A DNA stretch of 36,210 bases from CAG-791 sp002394525 (GTDB lineage Bacteria; Bacillota; Clostridia; Lachnospirales; Lachnospiraceae). Made by a program: the position numbers and the translations under genes. Positions 16,318 to 25,777 of the stretch are shown one piece after another (positions within the stretch are counted from its first letter, which is position 1; each line of letters opens with the position of its first letter). The notes beneath the pieces were generated by a model. The model was not told the DNA's origin, made no database searches, and saw nothing but the letters and a program-made list of their open reading frames with translations. The stretch lies in assembly GCA_946536955.1 (NCBI GenBank), contig CAMNFJ010000005.1:1-36210 (forward strand), in the 5' to 3' direction.

Positions 16318-18237
16318 TCAGACGGAAGGCGGCTCCTCCCCGCTCTGTCCGCCGCCGGCCCTCTGGTCCGGATGAAAATATTCCCAGATGGCCTGTGCCT
16401 GCTTTTCGGGGATCTCCGGGACCGCCGCCAGCTCCTCGGGCGAGGCCGCGATGATGTCCTCGATCGATCTGAAGGCCCGCATCAGGGCTTTTTTGCGGGC
16501 GGGTCCGACGCCGGGGATGGCGTCCAGGCGCGAATTGACCTGGGCCTTGCCGCGCAGGGACCGGTGGTATTCGATGGCAAAGCGGTGGGCCTCGTCCTGG
16601 ATCCGGGTGATCAGCTTGAAGCCCTCGCCCGAGGTGTCGATGGGAAGCTCCACATTGTTGAAATACAGGCCCCTGGTCCGGTGGTTGTCATCCTTGACCA
16701 TGCCGCAGACCGGGATGTCCAGGCCCAGCTCCTCCAGAACCGAGGTGGCGATATTGACCTGGCCGCGGCCGCCGTCCATCATGATGATATCCGGGAAGCG
16801 GGTGAAGCTCCCGATCTCCCGGTCCAGATTCTTTTCCTCGATCTCCCGCTGCTCCTCCATGCCGTGGCGGAAGCGGCGGGTCAGGACCTCCCGCATACAG
16901 GCGTAGTCATTGGGCCCGGCGACGGATTTGATCCGGAATTTGCGGTAATCGCTGCGCTTGGGCCTGCCGTTCTCGTAGACGACCATGGAGCCGACATTGG
17001 CAAAGCCGCTGATATCGGAGATATCGTAGGCCTCCATGCGGCGGATGGAGGGCAGGCCCAGGAGGTCGGCGATCTCCTTGACGGCCCCGATGGTCCGTCC
17101 CTCCTCCCTGCGCAGGCGCTCGCGGTCCTTCTGCAGGATCAGGGCCGCGTTCTGGCCCGCCAGCTCGACCAGCTTCTCCTTTTGCCCCCTCTGCGGGACA
17201 AAGAGGGTGACCTTGCTGCCCCGCCTGGCCGTGAGCCAGTCTTCCAGCAGCCTGTGGTCATCCGGCTCGACGGGCAGGAAGATCTCCTTGGGCACAAAGG
17301 GCGTCGCCGCGTAGAACTGCTTGATGAACTCGGCCAGGATCGCACCCTCGGACTGGCCGGCCACATGGGTCATGTAGTGGTGCTCCCGGCCCATCAGCTT
17401 GCCGTCCCGAACAAAAAATACCTGGACGACGCCGTCCGCGTCGGCGTTTTCCCTCTCGACGGCAACTCCCAGGATGTCCCGGTTCTCGCCGATCCCCTCG
17501 GACATCTTCTGCTTCTGGGCCACCTGGCGGACACTGGTCAGCAGGTCCCGCCAGCGGATGGCCTCCTCGAAGCGCATCTCCTCCGAGGCCTTTTCCATTT
17601 TTTCCGTCAGGTCCCGGATCACCGGCTTATAGTTGCCCGAAAGGAACTCCAGGGCCATATCGATCCGCTTCCGGTAGTCCTCCGCGGGGACATTTCCGGT
17701 GCATGGCCCGCTGCAGCGGCCCATGTGGAAGTTGAGGCAGGGCCGGTCCTTGCCGAAATCCCGGGGCAGGACCCTGCTGCAGTCCCGCAGGCCGTACATG
17801 CGGTTGATCAGCTCGATGGTGGACCGGACGGCCTGGGAGCTGGAAAAGGGCCCGAAATAGCGGGACTTGTCCTTTTTCATCTGCCTGGAAAACAGGATGC
17901 GGGGATAGTCCTCCCCCACTGTGACCTTGATGTAGGGATAGGTCTTGTCGTCCTTGAGCATGGTGTTGTACTTGGGCCGGTGCTCCTTGATCAGGTTGTT
18001 TTCCAGGATCAGGGCCTCCAGCTCGGAGTCCGTCACGATATACTCAAAGCGCGCGATCTGCTTCACCATCCGGTCGATCTGGGGCCCGCGGCCGACGATC
18101 TTGCGAAAATAAGAGCGGACGCGATTGTGGAGGTTGACCGCCTTTCCCACATAAATGATCGCATCCTGCTCATCGTGCATGATATAGACGCCGGGCTGAG
18201 CCGGCAGTTTTTTTAATTCTTCGGAAAAGTCAGTCAT
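16318..18237 (-). CDS. uvrC: UvrABC system protein C (dual-incision nuclease)
   Basis: UvrC makes both incisions in nucleotide excision repair. The 639-residue protein has an N-terminal GIY-YIG nuclease (PGVYIMHDEQDAIIYVGKA, 15-33), a cysteine-rich patch (CLNFHMGRCSGPC), a UVR domain (EKMEKASEEMRFEEAIRWRD, near 210) that binds UvrB, a C-terminal RNase H-like nuclease (IIMMDGGRGQVN) and a tandem helix-hairpin-helix (IPGVGPARKKALMRAF). The start MTDFSEELKKLP is chosen by homology. An ATG 24 bases earlier is possible, and neither has a strong ribosome binding site. It begins 33 bases after the ftsH stop codon and is probably cotranscribed with it. Confidence 0.96.
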   Translation of the reverse strand: MTDFSEELKKLPAQPGVYIMHDEQDAIIYVGKAVNLHNRVRSYFRKIVGRGPQIDRMVKQIARFEYIVTDSELEALILENNLIKEHRPKYNTMLKDDKTYPYIKVTVGEDYPRILFSRQMKKDKSRYFGPFSSSQAVRSTIELINRMYGLRDCSRVLPRDFGKDRPCLNFHMGRCSGPCTGNVPAEDYRKRIDMALEFLSGNYKPVIRDLTEKMEKASEEMRFEEAIRWRDLLTSVRQVAQKQKMSEGIGENRDILGVAVERENADADGVVQVFFVRDGKLMGREHHYMTHVAGQSEGAILAEFIKQFYAATPFVPKEIFLPVEPDDHRLLEDWLTARRGSKVTLFVPQRGQKEKLVELAGQNAALILQKDRERLRREEGRTIGAVKEIADLLGLPSIRRMEAYDISDISGFANVGSMVVYENGRPKRSDYRKFRIKSVAGPNDYACMREVLTRRFRHGMEEQREIEEKNLDREIGSFTRFPDIIMMDGGRGQVNIATSVLEELGLDIPVCGMVKDDNHRTRGLYFNNVELPIDTSGEGFKLITRIQDEAHRFAIEYHRSLRGKAQVNSRLDAIPGVGPARKKALMRAFRSIEDIIAASPEELAAVPEIPEKQAQAIWEYFHPDQRAGGGQSGEEPPSV

Positions 18238-18270
18238 AGCTTGTCCGGACAGCCCTTTCATCCGCAGTTT

Positions 18271-20673
18271 TCACTTGTCAAAAAGGTCCATGTCTTCCAG
18301 GGAGGCCTGGGAATATCTGCCCCGGCTGCCTGCCGCGCCGCGGGACTTTGCAGCCGTCTGTGCAGTCTGGTCCGCGGTCTCTTCCGCGTGACGGTCCTGA
18401 GCGGGCTCTGCTGCCTGGGCGGCCTGGTCCGCAGCCTGGACCTGAACGGGCTCTGCCGCCTGCTCAGTCTGGTCCGCGGTCTCTTCTACTGCAGGAGCAG
18501 CAGCTTCCGCCTGGACCACGGGCTCTTTTTCCTGCGCGGTCTGGGCCGCAGTCTCTTCCGCATGAAGGCCTTCGACGGGCTCTTCCGCCTGCGCAGCCTG
18601 GTCCGCAGCCTGGACCTGAACGGGCTCTTCCGCCTGGACGGCCTGGTCTGCGGTCTGCTCAGATGCAGCCTCGCCGCCCTCCGCCGGGCCTGCGGCTTCC
18701 AGAGCATCTCCGCCGTCTCTGCGGGCCCGGACCTCGTTGAACATCTTCATGAATTCCTTGCCCGTGATGGTCTCCTGCTTAATCAGGAATTCCGCGATCA
18801 CATCCAGGGCATCCATATTTTCGGACAGGATCCTCTTGGCCTCCTTGTAGCTGGTCTCCAGGATCCGGCGGACCTCCTCGTCGACAGCCGCTGCCGTGAC
18901 ATCGCTGCAGTTGAGGACGGTGCGTCCCTCCAGATACTGGCTCTCGACGGTCGCCAGGCCCATGAGGCCGAAGCGGTCGCTCATGCCGTACTGGGTGACC
19001 ATATTACGGGCCAGGGCGGTCGCGCGCTCGATATCATTGGAGGCGCCGGTCGTGACGCTGTCGAACTTGAGCTCCTCGGCGGCCCGGCCTCCCAGGAAGC
19101 CGATGATCATGGCCTCCAGCTCGGCCTTGCTGTTGAGATATTTCTCCTCCTCGGGCACCTGCATGACATAGCCCAGGGCCCCCATGGTGCGGGGGACGAT
19201 GGTGATCTTCTGAACGGGCTCGGAGTTTTTCTGGACCGCGCTGATCAGGGCATGGCCGACCTCGTGGTAGGACACGATGCGGCGCTCCTCCCTGCTCATG
19301 ATCCGGTCTTTTTTCTCCTTGCCGACCAGGACCTGCTCGACTGCTTCAAACAGGTCTTTCTGGCTGACATACTGGCGGTGGGCCTTGACGGCGTTGATGG
19401 CCGCCTCGTTGATCATATTGGCCAGGTCGGAACCGACGGCTCCGCTGGTGGCCAGGGCGATCTCCTCCAGGTCGACGGTCTCGTCCATCTTGACATCCTT
19501 GGCGTGGACCTTGAGGATGGCAATGCGGCCCTTGAGGTCGGGCCTGTCGACGATGATACGCCGGTCAAAGCGGCCCGGGCGCAGCAGGGCCTTGTCCAGG
19601 ATCTCTGGCCGATTGGTGGCCCCGATGATCAGAATGCCCTTGGAGGCCTCGAAGCCGTCCATCTCGGACAGAAGCTGGTTGAGCGTCTGCTCCCGCTCCT
19701 CATTGCCCCCGCCGTAGCGGGAGTCGCGGCTGCGGCCGATGGCGTCGATCTCATCGATAAAGATAATGCAGGGCGCGTTCTTGTTGGCCTCCTTGAAGAG
19801 GTCGCGGACACGGGAGGCGCCCACACCGACATAGAGCTCTATGAAATCCGAGCCGGTCAGGGAAAAGAAGGGGACGTGGGCCTCGCCCGCGACCGCCTTG
19901 GCCAGCAGGGTCTTGCCGGTTCCGGGAGGTCCCACCAGCAGGGCGCCCTTGGGCAGCTTGGCGCCGATCTTGACATAGCGGCCGGGGTTGTGGAGGAAGT
20001 CGACGACTTCGACCAGGGACTCCTTGGCCTCGTCCTCACCCGCGACATCCTTGAAGGTGACGCCGGTCTCCTTCTGCACATACTCCTTGGCCGTGCTCTT
20101 GCCTACATTAAAGAGGCCTCCCCGGCCCCCGCCCATCCTGCGGAAGAGGATGCTGAGCAGCCCCCACATCAGAAGGACGGGGAGCACATAGGACAGCAGG
20201 AAGGAGACCACCATGCCCGAGCTGTCGGGGACATAGGGGTTGAGGGTGATCTTGGCGTCCAGCAGCCGCTGGGTCAGGGCGTCCTCGGACTCCGCGATAC
20301 CCGTGTAGAGCACGGCATCCGAATCCTTGAGGTGGATCTCCAGACGGTCGGCCTTCATATCGACCTCCGTCACCTTCTCCTGCTGGATATACTTTATGAA
20401 TTCATTGTAGGAGATCTTTCTGGACTCTCCATTGTCCCTGAGAAAATAGCTGATGCAGGAGAAGGCAATGATCGTCGCCAGCAGCAGGATAAAGAGACTC
20501 TGCCTGTGCGATCCGCCGCTTCCCTTTCCATCTCCATCGCCGTTTTCATCATTTCCGCCGTCTTTTCCGCCGTTTCCCTTGCGGCTGCCGCGGTCGTCAT
20601 CCCCTCCCCCGAAGAGATCTCCGGGATTGAAGAAATGAAAACGGTGATCCAAATCCGAATTCCACATTTTCAT
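18271..20673 (-). CDS. ftsH: ATP-dependent zinc metalloprotease FtsH with repeat tail
   Basis: FtsH is a membrane-bound AAA+ protease for misfolded and regulatory proteins. The 800-residue protein has two membrane segments (about 59-78 and 153-176), Walker A GPPGTGKT (248-255), Walker B IIFIDEID (303-310), the AAA second region of homology NRPEILDKALLRPGRFDRR, zinc motif HEVGH (470-474) and the third ligand Asp547. Two parts are unusual: a Gly/Asp/Asn-rich cytoplasmic head of about 55 residues before the first membrane segment, and a C-terminal tail of about 140 residues (about 655-795) made of imperfect AEEPVQVQAADQAAQ and EETADQTAQ repeats. The best ribosome binding site, AGGAGG, is 14 bases from the ATG, which is long. 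A sigma-A promoter and a leader hairpin lie upstream. Confidence 0.96.
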   Translation of the reverse strand: MKMWNSDLDHRFHFFNPGDLFGGGDDDRGSRKGNGGKDGGNDENGDGDGKGSGGSHRQSLFILLLATIIAFSCISYFLRDNGESRKISYNEFIKYIQQEKVTEVDMKADRLEIHLKDSDAVLYTGIAESEDALTQRLLDAKITLNPYVPDSSGMVVSFLLSYVLPVLLMWGLLSILFRRMGGGRGGLFNVGKSTAKEYVQKETGVTFKDVAGEDEAKESLVEVVDFLHNPGRYVKIGAKLPKGALLVGPPGTGKTLLAKAVAGEAHVPFFSLTGSDFIELYVGVGASRVRDLFKEANKNAPCIIFIDEIDAIGRSRDSRYGGGNEEREQTLNQLLSEMDGFEASKGILIIGATNRPEILDKALLRPGRFDRRIIVDRPDLKGRIAILKVHAKDVKMDETVDLEEIALATSGAVGSDLANMINEAAINAVKAHRQYVSQKDLFEAVEQVLVGKEKKDRIMSREERRIVSYHEVGHALISAVQKNSEPVQKITIVPRTMGALGYVMQVPEEEKYLNSKAELEAMIIGFLGGRAAEELKFDSVTTGASNDIERATALARNMVTQYGMSDRFGLMGLATVESQYLEGRTVLNCSDVTAAAVDEEVRRILETSYKEAKRILSENMDALDVIAEFLIKQETITGKEFMKMFNEVRARRDGGDALEAAGPAEGGEAASEQTADQAVQAEEPVQVQAADQAAQAEEPVEGLHAEETAAQTAQEKEPVVQAEAAAPAVEETADQTEQAAEPVQVQAADQAAQAAEPAQDRHAEETADQTAQTAAKSRGAAGSRGRYSQASLEDMDLFDK

Positions 20674-20713
20674 ATTTGTGGTTATGTCCTCCTGTTTACA
20701 GATAAGTGTGTAT

Positions 20714-20750
20714 AAAAAGGCCAGGTCCGGGAATATCAGGCGCCCGGGCC
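20714..20750 (-). promoter_or_regulatory. Leader hairpin of ftsH, possible attenuator or terminator
   Basis: On the minus strand an imperfect GGCC-CGGG ... CCCG-GACCT-GGCC stem (20719-20750) is followed by TTTTTAT. It lies about ten bases after the -10 box of the ftsH promoter, so it could cut transcripts short or stop read-through from the channel gene. Confidence 0.5.
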
Positions 20751-20758
20751 GCTGTCTT

Positions 20759-20787
20759 ATTATAAAGAAGAAACACCTTCAAGGCAA
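20759..20787 (-). promoter_or_regulatory. Sigma-A promoter of ftsH
   Basis: On the minus strand TTGCCT (20782-20787) and TATAAT (20759-20764) are separated by 17 bases. The -35 box directly follows the stop codon of the channel gene. The sequence is very similar to the promoter at 24300-24328. Confidence 0.75.
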
Positions 20788-23700
20788 TCACTGAAAGAGG
20801 CCGTCGTCCTTTTTTACAGGCTTTTGGTCCTCTTTTTCCGGGCCTTCCTCATCCGGTCCTGCTCCGGCCCTCCCCTCTTCGTCATGCTTCTGGTCGCTGA
20901 GCATGGAAACGGTCACGTTGGGGAAGGGCACATTGATCCCGTTCCGGTAGAAGATCTGCAGGATCTCCTTGTTCATGTATCTGATCACGCCCTTGATATC
21001 AGCCTCGTTGCAGGAGGCTATGATCAGCAGACGGACCCCGCTGTCTCCGAGCTCACTGACACCCAGATAGTTGGGGCCGTCCAGGATGGCCCTGTTGTTC
21101 TTCTTCAGGGCGGGAAGCTCCTTCCCGAGGACCTCCTCGACAAAGTCAAGGTCCTGGCCGTACTCTATATCGATCGTGCATGTCGCCACGGACATATCCT
21201 TGGTCATGTTCAGGACGCCGGAGATCTCGCTGTTATTGAAGATCTTGACATTTCCGTCCGGGCCCAGGACCTTGGTGGTCCGCAGTCCGATGTCCATGAC
21301 CGTCCCCCGGAAACCGCCGATCGTGACAATGTCTCCCACGCGGAATTCCCCTTCAAAAACGATGAAGATCCCTGCCAGGATATCCTTGATCAGGCTCTGG
21401 GCGCCCAGGCCGATGATCAGGGAGAGGAGCCCGGCGGAGGCCAGGAGGCTGGTGGAATCCACACCAAAGAGATGGATGCCGTAAAACAGGGCTCCGATGG
21501 CGCTGCCGTATTTGAGGACAGAGACCAGGAGATGGCCGATCGTCTCGCCCCGGGCCCCCAGCAGGGAGGCAAAGAGGCTGATCGGGATCCGGGCCAGGGA
21601 AACCACGATAAAGGTCAGGATCAGGACCAGCATGCAGGCGCTGAGGGCAAAGACATTGAGCCCCTTCTCCCAGTTTCCGCTCAGGATGTAGGTGATGACC
21701 GATTCCTCTCTGAGGAAAGAGTTCGGACTCAGGGCCGAGACCGCCACGTAGAGAAAGAGGAGGCTCGCCGCTATGCCGATCAGGGTGAGCAGCTTCTGCT
21801 CCGGTGTCTTCTCCCTCCAGGGGATCCCCCGGTTGTCCCACCTGGACGAGGCGCTGACTGTCGACACCGTATCGCCGGACGGCAGGATGATATTGAAGAT
21901 CGCGCGTCCGATCCGGGTGTGGCCCCTGGACCCGCTCATGGAGGAGTAAAGGATCTCCTCCTCCTTTGTCGTCAGCGTGACCGTGGCCGACAGGATCAGG
22001 AGCAGGATCAGGCTCGTCACTGCCGTGAGAACGGAGACCTCCAGACGGGCGCCGAACATGCCCTCCTCCGGAACCGCCGCCTCCAGAAAATATCCGTCAT
22101 TGTAGCGGAAATACCGGAACCAGGTCCTGCCGTTGACACGGAAGAAGCCATAGTAGTCATCTCCCGAAAAAGCATTCTCCGGAACCCCGAGATCCGCGGC
22201 CTTTTTCCCGACCCTCGCTTCATAGGGCGAATACTGGCAGATATGGTCCTCGCTGTCGTCATAGAGGACCATATAGCCGCCCTTGAGCATATTGGAGCTG
22301 AGGATCGATTCCAGGCCGGTCGAGGCCAGGACTCGTTCTGTCAGCTCCGAGTCCAGCTGGACCTGCAGCATGGAGTGGTGCTCCGTGATCTGCGCCGCGT
22401 CCTCAGACTTCTTTCCGGTCCCTGTCTTTCCCAGAGACTCCTCGTATTCCAGGCGGGAGACATAGACCGTATCGCCCCTTTTGTCTTTTTTCGTGTAATA
22501 GTTGAAAGCGACACCGACGAACTGCCCCTCCTCCCCCAGATCACTGGCCATGGGGTCCTGAACAAAGGAATCGAGCTTGCCGTCGACCACCTGAAGGAAG
22601 GGATAGGACTGGTCTTTCTCGTCATGGCTGATCGTGAAAAACCAGTTCGGCGTGGATGTCGCGATCGTGCGCCCACAGTCGTCATAGACATAGATGGATT
22701 TGAGGTTGTTTCTGTCACAGAGCTCCTGCAGACGGGCAGAGGATCCCACGGAGCGAAGGACATTTCCTTCATTGTCCTGCAGATAATACTTCTCTCCCTT
22801 GTCATCATAGGCGGAATACTGCCGGTCCGTGTTTGCGTTCAGGGCCGACGGGTCCTCTTCGACCAGGAAGGAGATCAGGCGGGCCTTGGACAAATAGCGG
22901 TCATTGTAGTAGCCCTCGATGACCTCGCGGCTGCCCGTCCCCTCCTCATATCTGGCGGCGGCCTCCGCGAGCGCGATCTGGACATTGTCGACGGTCTCGG
23001 ATATTTCCAGCAGAGTCTGTGTATAATAGGAGATCCCGAAGATCAGGATGACGCCGACGGCCATCAGGGGAAAGATCTTGCGGAATACAGATCTGTCGAG
23101 ATTCAGCGCGGAGTCCCCGAATTTGAAGAGCTGCTTTTTGTCAGTCCTGACGGTCCTGCGCACAAAGTCATTGCGCACGATGACCGCGTAGGTCAGGCTG
23201 ATGATCATGACCAGGACAAAGCCCAGGATGGACCAGAAGAGGACGTAGCGGTTGTCCCTGAAGATCTCCCTGATCTCCGCCGCCGCAAAGATGGTCGTGC
23301 GGTCGTCGAGTGGCTCTGACACACAGTAATACTCATTGCCGTTGATAGTCTGCACGCCCGCGTACCGCTCCACCAGAGCCTCTTTGGTCAGCCCGGCCTG
23401 GAATACATCCTCACCGGTCAGATCCTCCTCCTCGCTCTGGTAATAGCGGAAGCGGCCCTCCTGCCTGTCCACGGCAAACATAAATCCGTTGTTTCTGACC
23501 GAGGACCGGCCCAGGACACCGGACAGGTCCCGCAGAGAATCCAGCTGGGCATCCAGGGCGGACATCTCCGTGCCCATGACCAGGGTAAACTTGCTGCCCT
23601 TGTAGCTTCTCTGCGCGGAATAGAAATAGAAGCGGCCGCTCTCGTTGTCCTCCTGCACGGGGGTGATGGTCCCGTCCTCCCCGGCCGTGCCCTTGATCAG

Positions 23701-24180
23701 CGCCTTCATATTCTCCGCGGACAGGAGCCCCGTCTCCGCGAGCTTCTGTCCGATATATTCCTGCCGCGACGACAGGTAGATGGTCCCGTCCTCCCCGGTT
23801 ATGAAGAGGTAGTCCATGCCGGACCGGTCGGCCATGTCCGAGAAGATCCCGGCCAGGGTCTTTTCATCCGTCTCCTGCAGCGAATCGAACATCCCGCTGG
23901 TGAACAGCTCCCGGAGGTCCTCGACCATATCCTGGTTCCCGTCGTGGAAGACTGTCGTCAGGTCCACAGCCTCATCTTCATTGGTCCGCAGCTGTCCGAC
24001 CACTTCACTGAGGGAATCCACGCTGTTTTCATGCTGCTTGGCCAGAGCCCTGCGCTCCTGCAGCCCGCTGAGGAACAGTCCGATCAGGACAGATCCCAGG
24101 ACCATCAGCAGAATATTGATGATCACCTTTCCATAAAAGTATGCATTGGCCTTTTTTTCGATCGCTTTGCGGTTTGCCAT
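20788..24180 (-). CDS. MscS-type channel with two extracytoplasmic sensor regions
   Basis: This is an 1130-residue membrane protein. Membrane segments lie at about 18-38, 312-335, 369-388, 713-736, 797-818, 843-865, 885-905 and 909-943. Between the first two is a Cache-like sensor region (about 40-310, with FITGEDGTIYLSS and FYFYSAQRSYKGSKFTLVM). Between the third and fourth is a second, larger one (about 390-712). The last 250 residues are a classic MscS core: a pore helix region with SAGLLSLIIGLGAQSLIKDILAG, then FRVGDIVTIGGFRGTVMDIGLRTTKV and the beta/C-terminal domain ending in GINVPFPNVTV. The tail is acidic and disordered. The likely role is a channel gated by tension or by an external ligand (inference). 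It is monocistronic with its own promoter and precedes ftsH. Confidence 0.85.
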   Translation of the reverse strand: MANRKAIEKKANAYFYGKVIINILLMVLGSVLIGLFLSGLQERRALAKQHENSVDSLSEVVGQLRTNEDEAVDLTTVFHDGNQDMVEDLRELFTSGMFDSLQETDEKTLAGIFSDMADRSGMDYLFITGEDGTIYLSSRQEYIGQKLAETGLLSAENMKALIKGTAGEDGTITPVQEDNESGRFYFYSAQRSYKGSKFTLVMGTEMSALDAQLDSLRDLSGVLGRSSVRNNGFMFAVDRQEGRFRYYQSEEEDLTGEDVFQAGLTKEALVERYAGVQTINGNEYYCVSEPLDDRTTIFAAAEIREIFRDNRYVLFWSILGFVLVMIISLTYAVIVRNDFVRRTVRTDKKQLFKFGDSALNLDRSVFRKIFPLMAVGVILIFGISYYTQTLLEISETVDNVQIALAEAAARYEEGTGSREVIEGYYNDRYLSKARLISFLVEEDPSALNANTDRQYSAYDDKGEKYYLQDNEGNVLRSVGSSARLQELCDRNNLKSIYVYDDCGRTIATSTPNWFFTISHDEKDQSYPFLQVVDGKLDSFVQDPMASDLGEEGQFVGVAFNYYTKKDKRGDTVYVSRLEYEESLGKTGTGKKSEDAAQITEHHSMLQVQLDSELTERVLASTGLESILSSNMLKGGYMVLYDDSEDHICQYSPYEARVGKKAADLGVPENAFSGDDYYGFFRVNGRTWFRYFRYNDGYFLEAAVPEEGMFGARLEVSVLTAVTSLILLLILSATVTLTTKEEEILYSSMSGSRGHTRIGRAIFNIILPSGDTVSTVSASSRWDNRGIPWREKTPEQKLLTLIGIAASLLFLYVAVSALSPNSFLREESVITYILSGNWEKGLNVFALSACMLVLILTFIVVSLARIPISLFASLLGARGETIGHLLVSVLKYGSAIGALFYGIHLFGVDSTSLLASAGLLSLIIGLGAQSLIKDILAGIFIVFEGEFRVGDIVTIGGFRGTVMDIGLRTTKVLGPDGNVKIFNNSEISGVLNMTKDMSVATCTIDIEYGQDLDFVEEVLGKELPALKKNNRAILDGPNYLGVSELGDSGVRLLIIASCNEADIKGVIRYMNKEILQIFYRNGINVPFPNVTVSMLSDQKHDEEGRAGAGPDEEGPEKEDQKPVKKDDGLFQ

Positions 24181-24299
24181 CGCTGCACCTGCTCCCTGAA
24201 TGAATCACTGCCGGACACAGCCCGAAGCCTGACTGACCAGCAGATCTTTTAAAACCTGAATCTCCGTCCTGTGAAAAGCCTCTGAGGAACCATCATATT

Positions 24300-24328
24300 A
24301 TTATAGGAAAGAACAGGTGACAAGGCAA
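24300..24328 (-). promoter_or_regulatory. Sigma-A promoter of the MscS-type channel gene
   Basis: On the minus strand TTGCCT (24323-24328) and TATAAT (24300-24305) are separated by 17 bases. The leader to the ATG at 24180 is about 115 bases. Confidence 0.75.
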
Positions 24329-24358
24329 TCCTTTTATCAGAAGCATCGAGGAGCGGTG

Positions 24359-24406
24359 TGTTGTCCGCAGTCTCCTGCAGGCCGCATGTTGTCCGCAGTC
24401 TCCCGC
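24359..24406. repeat. 20-base direct repeat with 28-base period
   Basis: TGTTGTCCGCAGTCTCCTGC at 24359-24378 recurs at 24387-24406 with one change. It lies between the acyl-CoA dehydrogenase terminator and the channel promoter. Confidence 0.7.
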
Positions 24407-24459
24407 TGATCCGCGGAAAAAACGGATCCCCGGGGGGAAGACGGCTGAAAGGAATGCGC

Positions 24460-24495
24460 AAAAAACCGGCCCGCTGTTTGGCACAGCAGGCCGGT
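24460..24495 (-). terminator. Terminator of the hydratase/acyl-CoA dehydrogenase unit
   Basis: ACCGGCCCGCTG (24465-24476) pairs with CAGCAGGCCGGT (24484-24495) with one mismatch. The minus strand runs into six T. It lies about 110 bases past the dehydrogenase stop codon. Confidence 0.85.
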
Positions 24496-24602
24496 CCGTA
24501 TAAAGAGCGTTTCTTCAGAGGCGTAGAAGCGCTCCTCCCGTAAGGCATTTTATGGTTTTTTTAACTGCTCAGGCTGCGGTCCGTCCCCGGCAGCAGGAAA
24601 TC

Positions 24603-25742
24603 TTATTTCATCGCTTCCCTTGCGATGATCACCTTCTGGACTTCGCTGGTTCCCTCGTAGATGGGGACGATCCTGGCGTCGCGGTACATTCTCTCGAGCG
24701 GATAGTCGCGCATGTAGCCGTAGCCGCTGTGGATCTGGAGGGCCTTGTCGGCAACCTGAACGCCGATCTCGGAGGCATAGTACTTGGCGATGGCCGCAAT
24801 CTTGGTGACGTTCTCGCCGCGGTCAAAGGTGGTCGCTGCCTCGTAAATCAGGGCGCGGGCCGCCTCAACCTTGGTCGCCATATCGGCGATGTACCACTGC
24901 AGGCCCTGGTTGCGGGCGATGGGCTTCTTGAACTGCTCGCGGGTCTTGGAATAGTTGACAGCCAGCTCGAGGGCTTCCTCTGCGATGCCCAGGGCCTGGG
25001 AGGCCATGCCGATGCGGCCGCCGTCCAGGGACTCCATGAAGTAGTTGAAGCCTCTGCCGGGCTCGCCGACAGTGTTGGAAACGGGAACTCTGCAGTCCTC
25101 AAAGAAGAGCTCGCTGACGTCCGCGGCGCGGATGCCCATCTTTTCCTCGCGTCTGCCCAGGGAGAAGCCGGGCGCGTCGCGGTCGACTACGATGGCGGTA
25201 AAGCCCTTGACGCCTGCGGCGGGGTCAGTGATAGCCAGGATGGTGACAAAGTCGCCCTCGTCGGGGCCCATGTTGGAGATGAAGCACTTGCTGCCGTTGA
25301 TGACATACTCGTCGCCGTCGACAACTGCGGTGGTCTTGATGTTGGCCGCGTCAGATCCTGCGGAGGGCTCGGTCAGGGCGAAGGCGCAGATGGCGCCCCC
25401 AGCGCACTTGGTCAGGTATTTCTGCTTGAGCTCCTCGGAGCCGTGCCTGAGGATAGCCATGTAGGCCATGTTCTGGACGGAGATCAGCTCGGCCGTGGAG
25501 GCATCTTTTCTGGCCAGCTCCTCGACCACGATGGACTTCTCCATCATGCCCAGACCCAGTCCGCCGTACTCCTCCGGGATGCCGATGCCCATCAGGCCCA
25601 TCTCGCCCATCATCTTGATGATGGCCGGATCCAGCTTCTCATTCTTGTCCATCTCGGCCGCGCGGGGCTCCAGCTCGTTCTTTGCGAAATCACGCACCAG
25701 CTCGCGGATGCTTTCCTGCTCTTCTGTATAAATGAATCCCAT
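24603..25742 (-). CDS. Acyl-CoA dehydrogenase (short-chain type)
   Basis: A 379-residue FAD enzyme that forms trans-2-enoyl-CoA from an acyl-CoA and passes electrons to an electron-transfer flavoprotein. Visible are the signature ICAFALTEPSAGSD (118-131), the FAD/CoA segment GRIGMASQALGIAEEAL (242-258) and the catalytic Glu363 in PIYEGTSEVQK. The length and the Glu position fit butyryl/short-chain dehydrogenases. No etfA or etfB gene adjoins it. GGGAG lies ten bases before the ATG at 25742, and the frame before it is repeat DNA. It follows a hydratase-2 gene in the same direction, so the two probably work on the same acyl-CoA, apparently under sigma-54 control. The substrate chain is unknown. 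Confidence 0.93.
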   Translation of the reverse strand: MGFIYTEEQESIRELVRDFAKNELEPRAAEMDKNEKLDPAIIKMMGEMGLMGIGIPEEYGGLGLGMMEKSIVVEELARKDASTAELISVQNMAYMAILRHGSEELKQKYLTKCAGGAICAFALTEPSAGSDAANIKTTAVVDGDEYVINGSKCFISNMGPDEGDFVTILAITDPAAGVKGFTAIVVDRDAPGFSLGRREEKMGIRAADVSELFFEDCRVPVSNTVGEPGRGFNYFMESLDGGRIGMASQALGIAEEALELAVNYSKTREQFKKPIARNQGLQWYIADMATKVEAARALIYEAATTFDRGENVTKIAAIAKYYASEIGVQVADKALQIHSGYGYMRDYPLERMYRDARIVPIYEGTSEVQKVIIAREAMK

Positions 25743-25777
25743 GATCTGTAATCTCCCTTCTAAATTTGTATCTTTAT

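Noticed and set aside
18241..20715. 824-codon open frame on the plus strand opposite ftsH
   Set aside because: It is the antisense shadow of ftsH. Its apparent repeats are the mirror of the FtsH repeat tail.
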